64,000 nucleotides of DNA from Nitrosomonas sp. GTDB taxonomy: Bacteria; Pseudomonadota; Gammaproteobacteria; Burkholderiales; Nitrosomonadaceae. The DNA lies in assembly GCA_021582655.1 (NCBI GenBank), contig CP091135.1:2297317-2361316 (forward strand). The letters are read 5' to 3'. This document shows positions 10,280-18,864 of this stretch, piece by piece (the first letter of the stretch is position 1; each line of letters opens with the position of its first letter). The translations under genes were made by a program, and so were the position numbers. The notes beneath the pieces are model-generated. The model saw nothing but the letters and a program-made list of their open reading frames with translations. It searched no databases and was not told the DNA's origin.

Positions 10280-10614
10280 CGAAGTACCCTCTTTGATTTT
10301 TGGAAATGGGCAACACTAACACCGCAGCGGAATCGCCAAAGCAATGATTATGCCTGAAATTGCAGGTTAATTCATTTAATCTTTCCTGACATTAAATCGA
10401 TGGTGCCGATTATGTCGCCGCAATCCCTAAGCGTGAGGAAGCGAACCATCCTCGCAATGAAGCGATTCGCCCGTGTGCGGTCATCGATTAATCAGCACTC
10501 CCTTAAAGCGACTCCTGGCCATGATCGAGAAATGCGATTGGCTATGTTCATAGCAACAAAACGACTAAATCCGCCTTGAGCGCAATCGATTCGCAAACGC
10601 ATACCGAACCGACA
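10280..10614. other. Intergenic region between fimV and nhaC
   Basis: 335 bases without a credible gene. The part next to fimV should hold its promoter, but I see no clear -35/-10 pair. About 10422-10507 is a partial copy of the dispersed MITE-like repeat (separate entry). The last 60 bases up to the nhaC stop codon show no clear terminator. Confidence 0.5.
10422..10507 (+). repeat. Partial copy of the dispersed MITE-like repeat
   Basis: Contains the right half of the family: GTGAGGAAGCG, then TCGCAATGAAGCGATTCGC and the terminal ATTAATCAGCACTCC, which is the inverted complement of the left end seen in full copies. The left half cannot be aligned with confidence. Confidence 0.55.
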
Positions 10615-12030
10615 TCACCCGCGCCTGCGCCACAATCCGATCCCTAACACCACCATTACCACCGATACCAATGGATTCAGCACATTCAGCAGCGCATACG
10701 CGGCGTAATCCAAGGTCGGTACGCCGAGTGTCGCTGCGTAAAAGGTGCCCGCAGTGGTCCACGGTATCAATCCGGTGGTTAGCGTCGAACCTTCCTCGAC
10801 CGAACGCGACAACATTGCGTTGTCCAGTTCCTTTTCCTGATACGCGCTCTTGAATAGCTGGCAGTTGAGTAAAATGGAGATATATGCTTCGCCTGTCGCC
10901 AAGTTGCCGACCAGACCAGATACGATAGTGGTCGCGATCAATGTGCTGGCGCGCCGGATACGGTGGATAATTTGCTGCAGCAATACGCGCAAGAATCCCC
11001 CGTGGTGCAACATGCCGCCGAGTGCCAGCGCCATCAAAGACAACAGTAGCGTCCACGCCATGTCGGATAAACCGCCGCGCCCCAGCAACTGATCGATGCT
11101 TTCGATGCCGGTGGAACCCGGCATATTCAACCACAGCGCATTGACCACATCAGTACCATCCTTGCCCTGATACGCCACGGCAATCAACATCGCCAGCAAA
11201 ATGCTGCACGACATGCTGATTTCGGCGGCATGGCGTTTGACGCTCAGCACCAACATCAGCAGCAACGGCAGCAACGTCACCCACGGATCCAGTCGGTAAG
11301 CGCCGGCTAACGCCGCCCGGATACCGTCGATATGGTGATTCGGCAAGTCGTTATCGCTGTATTGCAGGCCCCAAAGGGCAAAAACAATCAACACCAGCAA
11401 GAAAGTAGGCAGTGTGGTGTACAGCATCGCACCGATATGGCGGTATAACCCGGTCCCTGCACTCATCGCGGCAAGATTGGTGGTATCGGATATCGGTGAT
11501 AATTTGTCACCGAACGTCGCGCCGGAAACGATCATGCCCGCTACCAGCGGCAACGGGATACCCATCGCATCGCCGATGCCGATCAACACCACACCGACGG
11601 TACCGGCGGTTCCCCACGAAGTTCCGGTTGCAATCGACATCAAGCTGCACAAAACCAATCCGGCAGCAAGAAAGATACCAGGATTCAACCACTCCAGGCC
11701 ATAGTACATCAAACTTGCGATAGTGCCGCTTTGCATGAAGCTTGCAATCACCATGCCGATCAGCAGAAAAATATAAATCGCCGGCAGCGCCTTGATAATA
11801 CCGTCATCCATCATCCGCCGGATTGCGGCAAACGAATAACCCAAGCCGCGCACATTTACGCTCACCCACACCAATGCCAGAAAGATCAGCGCATGCAAGC
11901 TCACTGACGCAACAAACAATCCGGATGAAATCAGCAGTAACACGCCCGAAAAGCAAACCGCCGCATGCAGCAGCGACGGCGCTCTCGCAACCTCATCCAA
12001 TGTTTCGACAGGCGAATCCCGATCGGACAT
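10615..12030 (-). CDS. nhaC: NhaC-type Na+/H+ antiporter
   Basis: Polytopic inner membrane antiporter of the NhaC family, predicted to exchange Na+ for protons. The 471-residue protein has about 11-12 hydrophobic segments and family signatures such as GTSWGTAGTVGVVLIGIG, MIVSGATFGDKLSPISDTTN and LIPWTTAGTFYAATLGVP. A longer frame opens at 12141, but its first 37 codons overlap msrB in another frame and look non-coding. The ATG at 12030 giving MSDRDSPVE was therefore taken. msrB lies 8 bases upstream on the same strand. Substrate (Na+ versus a lactate/malate exchange) cannot be read from sequence. Confidence 0.88.
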   Translation of the reverse strand: MSDRDSPVETLDEVARAPSLLHAAVCFSGVLLLISSGLFVASVSLHALIFLALVWVSVNVRGLGYSFAAIRRMMDDGIIKALPAIYIFLLIGMVIASFMQSGTIASLMYYGLEWLNPGIFLAAGLVLCSLMSIATGTSWGTAGTVGVVLIGIGDAMGIPLPLVAGMIVSGATFGDKLSPISDTTNLAAMSAGTGLYRHIGAMLYTTLPTFLLVLIVFALWGLQYSDNDLPNHHIDGIRAALAGAYRLDPWVTLLPLLLMLVLSVKRHAAEISMSCSILLAMLIAVAYQGKDGTDVVNALWLNMPGSTGIESIDQLLGRGGLSDMAWTLLLSLMALALGGMLHHGGFLRVLLQQIIHRIRRASTLIATTIVSGLVGNLATGEAYISILLNCQLFKSAYQEKELDNAMLSRSVEEGSTLTTGLIPWTTAGTFYAATLGVPTLDYAAYALLNVLNPLVSVVMVVLGIGLWRRRG

Positions 12031-12038
12031 TCGCGGCC

Positions 12039-12506
12039 TTATTTTTGTATTCCGGTGGCGAATAAAACCAGCAAATCGCCGTACCCCATCGCAGCCATGT
12101 CTTCTTTGTCGATAAACTTCAGCGCGGCGGAATTGATACAAAAGCGTAACCCGGTCGGCGCCGGTCCGTCCTCAAACACATGCCCCAAATGACTATCCGC
12201 ATAACGGCTGCGAACCTCAATGCGCGGCACCCGCAGCTCGTAGTCGGACCGGTATTGCAGGTAGTGTTCGTCGATTGACCGGTAAAAACTCGGCCAACCG
12301 GAGCCTGAATCAAACTTATGCACCGACGCAAACAGCGGTTCACCGGATACAATATCCACATAAATGCCTTCCGCTTTGTTATCCCAGTACGTATTCTGAA
12401 ACGGCGGCTCGGTAGCGGCATGCTGAGTGACCTGATATTGCAGCGACGTTAAATCCCGCTTCAGCACTTCGGGTTCTTTATTGAAATTTTGATACGGATT
12501 TGGCAT
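12039..12506 (-). CDS. msrB: Peptide-methionine (R)-S-oxide reductase, single-cysteine type
   Basis: Repairs methionine-R-sulfoxide in oxidised proteins. The 155-residue protein has [12 protein letters not shown] (about 64-75), [17 protein letters not shown] (about 99-115) and the catalytic cysteine in [10 protein letters not shown] (about 122). That is the only cysteine in the protein. The two CxxC zinc pairs and the usual resolving cysteine are absent, so this is a zinc-free form that needs an external thiol or another recycling route. The gene is divergent from the RNA methyltransferase with 38 bases between starts. Confidence 0.93.
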   Translation of the reverse strand: MPNPYQNFNKEPEVLKRDLTSLQYQVTQHAATEPPFQNTYWDNKAEGIYVDIVSGEPLFASVHKFDSGSGWPSFYRSIDEHYLQYRSDYELRVPRIEVRSRYADSHLGHVFEDGPAPTGLRFCINSAALKFIDKEDMAAMGYGDLLVLFATGIQK

Positions 12507-12544
12507 AGCGGCACTCCCTTAATATCCATTCCAAGCAACCATTG

Positions 12545-13699
12545 ATGATGAAATTTGACGGCACAATTACACATTTATCGCAAAAAGGCCTGGGTGTTGT
12601 CAAAAACACGCAGAATAACATGTCGTATTTCGTTTATGGGACGTGGCCGGGCGATCGCGGGGAATTCGAAGTAACCGACAAGCCGCTGCACAATAAAAAA
12701 TTCGGCTACGCCAAGCTGGTCCGGCTGATCCAATCGTCCCCACAGCGCCAAACGCCGCCATGCCCGCATACCGGCCCGCTGCAAAACGCATGCACCGGTT
12801 GCCCGTGGATGATCGCCGATTACGCCAGTCAATTGGAACAAAAACAAAACCGCTTTCGCTACGCCATGCAGCGGGTCGGCTTCGATGCCGCGCAATTGCC
12901 TGTTAAGCCCATCCATCCTGCACCTCAGCTGTACGGTTACCGCAACCGCTGCCAACTCAAAACCGACGGTGCGCAACTGGGATTCATCTCCGAAGACACC
13001 CATCAAATCGCCCCGATTCAGGATTGTATCGTGCTTAACGATGCTTGCCGCCGTTTGTTGCAAAGCGCGCTGGAACAACTGCCGAACCCTGACTGGCAAT
13101 CGGATTCGGATAATAATCGGCACAGTATCGAACTGGATGACGAGATGCAGCCGGATGCTATCCGCATCAACCGGGAACGCGCTTTCAAGCAAGGGAACAC
13201 CCAGCAAAACACATGGATGCAAGCTTGGCTGCAGCAACAACTTGCCCGTTGTTCTCATCCCGACAAGGCAGTGGAATTGTTTTGCGGTTCAGGTAATTTC
13301 ACTTCCGTCATCGCCGCGGCGAATTGCACTTCGGTACTTGCTTATGAAGCGGATGCGGATGCGGTTGCCAGGCTTGAAACCAGAAAGCTCGCCAAGGTCC
13401 GGTCGGTTGTGATCGATCTGTTCGATCCGCGAATTTGGAAAAAACTGAAAAACCGAGTGGGTGATGCGAGAACCCTGGTACTCGATCCGCCGCGCGCCGG
13501 TTTAAAAAAACATCAAGGCTTTTTCGACAGCTTCACCGCGCTGAAGACGATCATTTACATTTCCTGCAATCCGGAGACATTCGCGCGCGATGCATGGTTT
13601 TTCAAGCAACACGGATTTCTTATCGATGAAATCCAGCTGATCGATTTATTTCCACACACACCGCATGTGGAAGTGCTGGCGGTGTTTCAGCGCCGCTAA
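12545..13699 (+). CDS. Class I SAM-dependent RNA m5U methyltransferase (RlmD/TrmA family)
   Basis: Predicted to form 5-methyluridine in rRNA or tRNA. An N-terminal TRAM-like domain (about residues 1-60) is followed by an iron-sulfur type cysteine set (PPCPH, ACTGCPW, and a fourth in QDCIVLND). The SAM site is AVELFCGSGNFTSVIA (about 240-255). DPPRAG and the catalytic cysteine in YISCNPETFARD are near the C-terminus. The protein of about 384 residues is somewhat short for RlmD. ATG codons at 12545 and 12548 follow an in-frame TTG; either ATG is plausible. It converges on ald with a 4-base overlap. Which RNA and uridine it modifies is uncertain. Confidence 0.85.
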   Translation: MMKFDGTITHLSQKGLGVVKNTQNNMSYFVYGTWPGDRGEFEVTDKPLHNKKFGYAKLVRLIQSSPQRQTPPCPHTGPLQNACTGCPWMIADYASQLEQKQNRFRYAMQRVGFDAAQLPVKPIHPAPQLYGYRNRCQLKTDGAQLGFISEDTHQIAPIQDCIVLNDACRRLLQSALEQLPNPDWQSDSDNNRHSIELDDEMQPDAIRINRERAFKQGNTQQNTWMQAWLQQQLARCSHPDKAVELFCGSGNFTSVIAAANCTSVLAYEADADAVARLETRKLAKVRSVVIDLFDPRIWKKLKNRVGDARTLVLDPPRAGLKKHQGFFDSFTALKTIIYISCNPETFARDAWFFKQHGFLIDEIQLIDLFPHTPHVEVLAVFQRR

Positions 13700-14814
13700 C
13701 CAGCAAGCGCCTCCTGCGCGCTGACATACGGCAACCCTTGATCGCCCGCCACCGCCTCGTATGTCAACCGTCCTCGATAGATATTCAAACCGTTGCGCAA
13801 ATGTGGATCTTGCTGCAACGCCTTTTGATATCCTTTACCCGCCAGTGCCAGCACAAACGGCAGCGTCGCATTATTCAATGCGAACGTGGATGTCCGCGCC
13901 ACCGCGCCCGGCATATTGGAAACACAATAGTGCACCACACCGTCGACGGTATAAATCGGCTCGGCCAGTGTCGTCGGCTTGGAGGTTGCGAAACAACCGC
14001 CCTGATCAATCGCCACATCCACCAGCACAGCGCCGCGATTCATCCGCGACACCAGTTCACGGCTGACCAATTTGGGAGCGGCGGCACCGGGAATCAGCAC
14101 CGCGCCGATGACCAGATCAGCGGTTGAGACATGCTCTTCCACCGCATCAACCGTGGAAAAAACGGTGTTGATGCGCGAGCCGTACTGCGAATCCAGCTGC
14201 TGCAAGCGGTGTATCGATTTATCCAGCACGGTGACATGCGCTTCAACACCCATCGCGATGCGCGCCGCATTGGTACCGACGACACCGCCACCCAGTACCA
14301 CCACACGTGCCGCCGGTACCCCGGAAACACCGCCGAGCAGCATGCCACGCCCGCCCTGATCCAATTCCAGGGCATGTGCGCCTGCCTGAATCGCCATACG
14401 TCCGGCGACTTCACTCATCGGCGCGAGCAACGGCAAACCGCCGAAGCTATCCGTAACCGTTTCATAAGCAATCGCGATGCAGTCCGATTCAATCAGATGC
14501 TGGGTTTGCACCGGATCAGGCGCCAAATGCAAATAAGTGAACAACACTTGTCCCGCACGCAACAGCGGCATTTCCGATGCTTGCGGCTCCTTGACCTTGA
14601 CGATCAGATCCGCTTGCGCATAAATTTCCTGCGCCGTATCGATCACTTGCGCACCGGCGGCGCGATATTTGTCATCGCCCAGATCGATTTGCTGCCCGGC
14701 ATTTTTCTGCACCAATACCTGATGCCCATGAGCGACCAATTCGCGTACTGCCGCCGGTGTCAAACCCACTCTCGATTCATGTGTTTTAATTTCCTTCGGT
14801 ACACCAATACGCAT
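13696..14814 (-). CDS. ald: Alanine dehydrogenase
   Basis: NAD-dependent interconversion of alanine and pyruvate plus ammonium; a way to assimilate or release ammonia. The 372-residue protein starts MRIGVPKEIKTHESRVGLTP. It has the substrate lysine in LIVKVKEP (about 75), the histidine in FTYLHLAPD (about 96), and the nucleotide-binding VVLGGGVVGTNAARIA (about 170-185). The upstream in-frame GTG at 14826 would add four residues; ATG 14814 matches the family. In an ammonia oxidiser it may work alongside the gdhA at 39.4 kb. Confidence 0.95.
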   Translation of the reverse strand: MRIGVPKEIKTHESRVGLTPAAVRELVAHGHQVLVQKNAGQQIDLGDDKYRAAGAQVIDTAQEIYAQADLIVKVKEPQASEMPLLRAGQVLFTYLHLAPDPVQTQHLIESDCIAIAYETVTDSFGGLPLLAPMSEVAGRMAIQAGAHALELDQGGRGMLLGGVSGVPAARVVVLGGGVVGTNAARIAMGVEAHVTVLDKSIHRLQQLDSQYGSRINTVFSTVDAVEEHVSTADLVIGAVLIPGAAAPKLVSRELVSRMNRGAVLVDVAIDQGGCFATSKPTTLAEPIYTVDGVVHYCVSNMPGAVARTSTFALNNATLPFVLALAGKGYQKALQQDPHLRNGLNIYRGRLTYEAVAGDQGLPYVSAQEALAG

Positions 14815-14835
14815 GCCGTTCTCCACTCGTTATCG

Positions 14836-15576
14836 TTAAATAATGCCACCGTTTGCACCAATGCTTTGCCCGGTGATCCAACCGGCTTCATCGCTGACCA
14901 AAAATAATACGATCCGCGCGATATCCTGCACGCTGCCAACGCGGCCGAGGGCCGCCATACCGGCCATCCGTTCGATATCAGCGGCGGTTTTGCCGGTGCG
15001 GAACAATTCGGTGTCAACCGGTCCCGGCAAGACACAATTGGCGGTAACGCCACGCGCACCCATTTCACGGGCGAAAATCCTGGTCAACTGCTCCACCGCC
15101 GCTTTGGTAGCCGCGTAAGCGCCGTATTTGGGAAGCATCAACCGGGTTACGGTACTCGATAGCGTGACTACCCGGCCATGATCGGACAGCCTGCGTGCGG
15201 CCTCGCGGAGTGCGTAAAACACACCTTTCACATTGGTATCGACCAGCCGATCGAATTCGTCGTCTTGAATCGAAGAAATTTCTTTGAATAATAAAATACC
15301 GGCATTGTTCACCAGGATGTCGGCGCGGCGGAAATGCATTTCCGCCGTCGCAAACAGTTCGCGTACCGCTACGGGATCGGCCACATCGGCCTGCACCGGC
15401 ACGCATACTCCGCCGGATGCGGCAATCGCGGCACATAACCGTTCCGCCGCGGCTTTGTCTTGCCGGTAATTGACGACAACCCTGGCACCTGCTCGGGCCA
15501 GCGTAACTGCAATCCCGGCACCGATTCCCCGGGCCGCCCCGGTTACGATCGCGACTTTTCCATCCAGCGAATACAT
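14836..15576 (-). CDS. SDR family oxidoreductase (FabG-like)
   Basis: Classical short-chain dehydrogenase/reductase of 246 residues. Cofactor motif TGAARGIGAGIA (about 12-23), NNAGIL near 90, catalytic serine in VTLSSTVTR (about 140) and Tyr/Lys in YGAYAATKAAVEQ (about 153-157). An arginine in VNYRQDK after the second strand favours NADP. TTG and GTG codons precede the ATG; the ATG at 15576 is preferred. It lies 21 bases upstream of ald on the same strand, so the two may be co-transcribed. The substrate is not predictable. Confidence 0.87.
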   Translation of the reverse strand: MYSLDGKVAIVTGAARGIGAGIAVTLARAGARVVVNYRQDKAAAERLCAAIAASGGVCVPVQADVADPVAVRELFATAEMHFRRADILVNNAGILLFKEISSIQDDEFDRLVDTNVKGVFYALREAARRLSDHGRVVTLSSTVTRLMLPKYGAYAATKAAVEQLTRIFAREMGARGVTANCVLPGPVDTELFRTGKTAADIERMAGMAALGRVGSVQDIARIVLFLVSDEAGWITGQSIGANGGII

Positions 15577-15612
15577 CACCAAGCTAGCAACGAACGAATA
15601 ACGTAATTGACA

Positions 15613-16257
15613 TTATTTCGTCACTTCCCGGTCCCGAAGAATTTGAATCACCTGCCGATGCTCACGTTTCTCCGCCCAAGTCAGCGCGCTATCGCCCTGT
15701 TGGTTTTTAAGCGAAGGATCGGCACCGTATTCGAGCAACAACGCTACCGCGTCCGGATGATTGCCGCGAACGGCCATCATCAGCACCGTCGATCCGTTGT
15801 CGGAGGCCGCATTGATATCGGCCCCGCCTTTCAATAGCAATCGGATGGTATCCAGGTGCCCCCCGGTTGCCGCATACAGCAACGGATTCCAGCCTTCATG
15901 ACTGATCTCCGCGCCTCTGATGTAAAGCTGCTTCACCATGTCGGTTTGTCCGTGATAGCTGGCCAGCATCACCGCGGTTTCACCGTATCGATTGCGGGTA
16001 TGGATATTTGCACCCGCATCCATCAGCAATTCCGCCAGCTTTGGATTATGCTGCTGGGCGGCCATCATCAACGGCGTATATCCTTCCGGATTCGGCATAT
16101 CTGGATTGGCACCTTGTTTCAGTAGCTTGGATACTTCATGCAAGCGATCCTTTTCAATCGCCAAAATTAAATCCCGCTGAAGATCGGCCAGTACCGGAGA
16201 CGAAAAAATCCACAGTATTACAGTCATTAAGAAGGATGGAGACAACATCTTATGCAT
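15613..16257 (-). CDS. Exported ankyrin-repeat protein
   Basis: The 214-residue protein has an N-terminal signal sequence ending SSPVLA (about residue 24) and about five ankyrin repeats (residues 30-200), each with the G(A/G)(N/D)xxxxxxxG(Y/S/N)TxLMMA pattern. It is thus probably periplasmic and protein-binding, with an unknown partner. A longer frame reaches 16398 but runs back over tatD; the ATG at 16257 starts the signal peptide and overlaps the tatD stop, suggesting coupling. A second ATG at 16248 is possible. Confidence 0.82.
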   Translation of the reverse strand: MHKMLSPSFLMTVILWIFSSPVLADLQRDLILAIEKDRLHEVSKLLKQGANPDMPNPEGYTPLMMAAQQHNPKLAELLMDAGANIHTRNRYGETAVMLASYHGQTDMVKQLYIRGAEISHEGWNPLLYAATGGHLDTIRLLLKGGADINAASDNGSTVLMMAVRGNHPDAVALLLEYGADPSLKNQQGDSALTWAEKREHRQVIQILRDREVTK

Positions 16258-17032
16258 GTGGCACACCTCGGAAAGGTTTGAACAGATCCATGAAATTTTG
16301 TGTGGTTGCGGATGCGATATCGGCCAACGCCACTGAACGCAGCCGGGCGATTTCTTCCGCCACGTGACGCACGAACGCCGGTTGATTTTGCTTGCCACGA
16401 AACGGCACCGGCGCCAAATAGGGGGAATCAGTCTCGATCAGCATACGGTCCAAAGGAATCAACCGCGCGACTTCCTTGAGCGCGACGGCATTCTTGAACG
16501 TCACGATACCGGAGAACGAAATATAAAAATTCATCGCAATCGCCTGCTGCGCCACTTCCCAGTTCTCGGTAAAACAATGCATCACGCCGCCGGCTTGATC
16601 GGCACCCTCCTCCCGCATGATACGCAAGGTATCTTCGGCGGCGGCACGCGTATGAATGATGAGCGGCTTATGCGCCGTTTTGGCGGCGCGGATATGCTGG
16701 CGGAAACGTTCACGCTGCCATTCCAGATCGCCCTGCAGGCGAAAATAATCCAGGCCGGTTTCGCCGATAGCGATGACCTTGGGGTGATCGGCCAATTCCG
16801 CAAGCTGCGCTGCGGTAGGCTCCACTTCATCCTCGTAATCGGGATGAACCCCTACGGACGCGAACAAATTGCCGTGTGCTTCCGCCAAAGCGCGCACTCG
16901 CGGAAAATCGGGTAAATTGACACTGACGCACAACGCATGCGTCACCTGGTTGTCGCGCATATTGTGCAACAATTGGTCCAGATCTTTGGCCAAATCCGGA
17001 AAATCGAGATGGCAGTGGGAATCAATAAACAT
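16250..17032 (-). CDS. tatD: TatD family metal-dependent hydrolase
   Basis: Metal-dependent DNase/hydrolase of the TatD family. The 260-residue TIM barrel starts MFIDSHCHLDFPDL with the metal-binding HxH. It has the glutamate in AIGETGLDYFRL (about 92), PLIIHTRAA (about 128), GVMHCFTEN (about 150) and the aspartate in MLIETDSPYLAP (about 203). The open frame extends upstream to 17161 over queD in another frame; the ATG at 17032 is the family start. It is 13 bases downstream of queD on the same strand. Confidence 0.93.
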   Translation of the reverse strand: MFIDSHCHLDFPDLAKDLDQLLHNMRDNQVTHALCVSVNLPDFPRVRALAEAHGNLFASVGVHPDYEDEVEPTAAQLAELADHPKVIAIGETGLDYFRLQGDLEWQRERFRQHIRAAKTAHKPLIIHTRAAAEDTLRIMREEGADQAGGVMHCFTENWEVAQQAIAMNFYISFSGIVTFKNAVALKEVARLIPLDRMLIETDSPYLAPVPFRGKQNQPAFVRHVAEEIARLRSVALADIASATTQNFMDLFKPFRGVPHA

Positions 17033-17045
17033 AATCACTCTATAA

Positions 17046-17495
17046 CTAACGTTTTCCGCGATAAGCGTCCGCCCAACAATTCGGGGTTTCAAACAGCCGC
17101 ACATGCTCCAATTGTAACCGATTGCCATAACGATCCTGGTAGGCGACGTCCAAAATATCAAAGGCGATCAACGCCAAATTCTCCGCGGTCGGTTGTACTT
17201 TCAACACCACGGTTTTATGATCCTCGATCGATTGCAAAAACCGCAGCACTTTGACATCGCCGACATACACCAAAAAAGCGTGATCCCATTGATCCACCAG
17301 CACCGATTGCGCGATCCGCTTCACTTCGGAGAAATCCATCACCATCCCTTGCTGAGCCACGCCTTCGTCGGCGATAATATCGCCGGACAATGTGATTTCA
17401 ATACCGTAACGATGTCCGTGCAAATGGCGGCATTGGCTATTATGCGTCGAAATGCGATGACCCGCGTCAAATTCCATCCTGCGCGTAATAAACAT
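17046..17495 (-). CDS. queD: 6-carboxytetrahydropterin synthase (QueD/PTPS family)
   Basis: Converts 7,8-dihydroneopterin triphosphate to 6-carboxy-tetrahydropterin on the way to 7-deazaguanine and queuosine. The 149-residue protein has the zinc histidines in FDAGHRI and CRHLHGHRYGI (about 12-35) with the catalytic cysteine in the latter, an acidic VMDFSEVK, and the glutamate in FETPNCWADAY near the end. ATG 17495 (MFITRRMEFDAGH) is preferred over the in-frame start at 17513. It is divergent from a radical SAM gene about 40 bases away, which is not the usual QueE. Confidence 0.9.
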   Translation of the reverse strand: MFITRRMEFDAGHRISTHNSQCRHLHGHRYGIEITLSGDIIADEGVAQQGMVMDFSEVKRIAQSVLVDQWDHAFLVYVGDVKVLRFLQSIEDHKTVVLKVQPTAENLALIAFDILDVAYQDRYGNRLQLEHVRLFETPNCWADAYRGKR

Positions 17496-17537
17496 ACGAA
17501 CGATCAAAGACACTCAATTAAAAATGGAATTGTAACA

Positions 17538-18398
17538 TTGCAAGCACCTTCCAACCTATTGAACACAACAGATCACAGCCGCGACAGCGCCGGATTCACC
17601 TATGTTTATCCGGTGGTATCGCGCAGGGCGGGCGGTGTGTCCATCGGCATCAATCTGAATCCCAACAATGCCTGTAATTGGCGCTGCATTTACTGCCAAG
17701 TGCCTAATCTCAGCCGCGGCTCCGCGCCCTTGATCGACTTGTGTCAACTGGAAGCTGAATTACGCACCATGCTGCACCAGCTCGTCAACGGCGACTATAT
17801 GCAGCGCCATGTTCCCGAAACCGCTAGAACACTGCACGACATTGCCTTATCCGGTAACGGTGAGCCGACCAGCACACGGGCATTCGAACAAGTGATTGAA
17901 TTGATCGGGTACGTCAAACAAGACTTCAACTTACCCCGGCAGTTAAAAACCGTACTTATCACCAACGGCAGCTTGATTCACCGCGCCGGCGTTCAGGCCG
18001 GCTTATCCCGGATGGCATTAATGAACGGAGAGGTATGGTTTAAATTCGATCGCGCTTTGCCGGCGGAAAGATTGCTGATCAATAATGTCCGCATGAGTTT
18101 GAAAAAAATCCAAACGCATATTCAAATCGCCGCTTCACTTTGCCCGACCTGGTTGCAAACCTGTGTATTCAAGCTTGACGGATTACCGCCTTCGGAACCG
18201 GAGATATCGGCTTATTCGGATTTTGTGCGGCAATTGCTCGCCAACGCCATTCCGATCAAAGGGATTTTACTGTATGGTATTGCCCGCCCCTCGCTGCAAC
18301 CGGAAGCAACACGCTTATCGGCCATTGACGAAAACACGATGCTGGCTTACCGCGAAAAAATCGAAAAAATCGGCCTGCCTGTAAAGCTCAGTGTATGA
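17538..18398 (+). CDS. Radical SAM protein of the COG0731 (TYW1/MoaA-related) type
   Basis: A radical SAM enzyme; the reaction is unknown. The cluster motif is CNWRCIYCQ (three cysteines, CxxxCxxC) early in the protein, preceded by GVSIGINLNPNNA. SGNGEPTS follows, matching the glycine-rich SAM-binding segment. The open frame extends back to 17193, but that part is antisense to queD. No ATG occurs near the conserved start; a TTG at 17538 gives about 286 residues and is my best guess. It is divergent from queD, so a role in modified-base or pterin chemistry is conceivable, but it lacks the short form of QueE. Confidence 0.75.
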   Translation: MQAPSNLLNTTDHSRDSAGFTYVYPVVSRRAGGVSIGINLNPNNACNWRCIYCQVPNLSRGSAPLIDLCQLEAELRTMLHQLVNGDYMQRHVPETARTLHDIALSGNGEPTSTRAFEQVIELIGYVKQDFNLPRQLKTVLITNGSLIHRAGVQAGLSRMALMNGEVWFKFDRALPAERLLINNVRMSLKKIQTHIQIAASLCPTWLQTCVFKLDGLPPSEPEISAYSDFVRQLLANAIPIKGILLYGIARPSLQPEATRLSAIDENTMLAYREKIEKIGLPVKLSV

Positions 18399-18864
18399 GC
18401 TATTTACATCCACTGTGTAAAATAACTGTCACCAACTGTTACAAAATTACAACAAAATACCATTTCTTGACATTGATCAATATGACTCATCGATAGCGTT
18501 GATATTAATAAAAATGGAATACCGGATCCAAGGAAACACTGATTAATTCAGCGAATGAAATGCAACGCAAGGCGTATGGAACACAGCGCCGGGGCATATC
18601 AACAAGATGGGCAAGGAAGCGTGTTACCTCGCAACGCAGTGATTCACTCGTGCAACCAGTTAATCAACGCTGCCTTAACACACCACCCACACCGTTTTTT
18701 CGATGAATAACCGATAATAAAACGTTTCGAATTCGACTTTTAAACAAACAATTATCGCTTATAATACCGCCCCATAATTTTCAACAAAACAATGTAATAC
18801 CAATTATCACATTTTTTCGCACTAGTAACGGTAACGCATCAATCCAAATAACAGGAGTTTAGCA
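18399..18864. other. Intergenic region before the AlgE-like gene
   Basis: 466 bases without a gene. It holds one full MITE-like repeat (18532-18674). A TATAAT at 18760-18765 could be the -10 of the downstream gene, about 100 bases before its ATG, but no good -35 lies at the right distance. TTGACA at 18467-18472 has no convincing -10 partner. Confidence 0.45.
18532..18674 (+). repeat. MITE-like dispersed repeat, full copy
   Basis: Starts GGAAACACTGATTAATTC and ends GTTAATCAACGCTGCC, which read as imperfect terminal inverted repeats. The middle holds the family blocks GGAACACAGCG, AAGGAAGCG and TCGCAACGCAGTGATTC. About 143 bp, no coding capacity. The same blocks recur at eight other places in the window. 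Confidence 0.75.

Noticed and set aside
12575-13258. 227-codon minus-strand frame opposite the RNA methyltransferase
   Set aside because: Antisense to conserved TRAM and SAM-binding regions; no ribosome site or motif.
14131-14907. 258-codon plus-strand frame opposite ald
   Set aside because: Antisense to well-conserved alanine dehydrogenase and SDR sequence; no family features.
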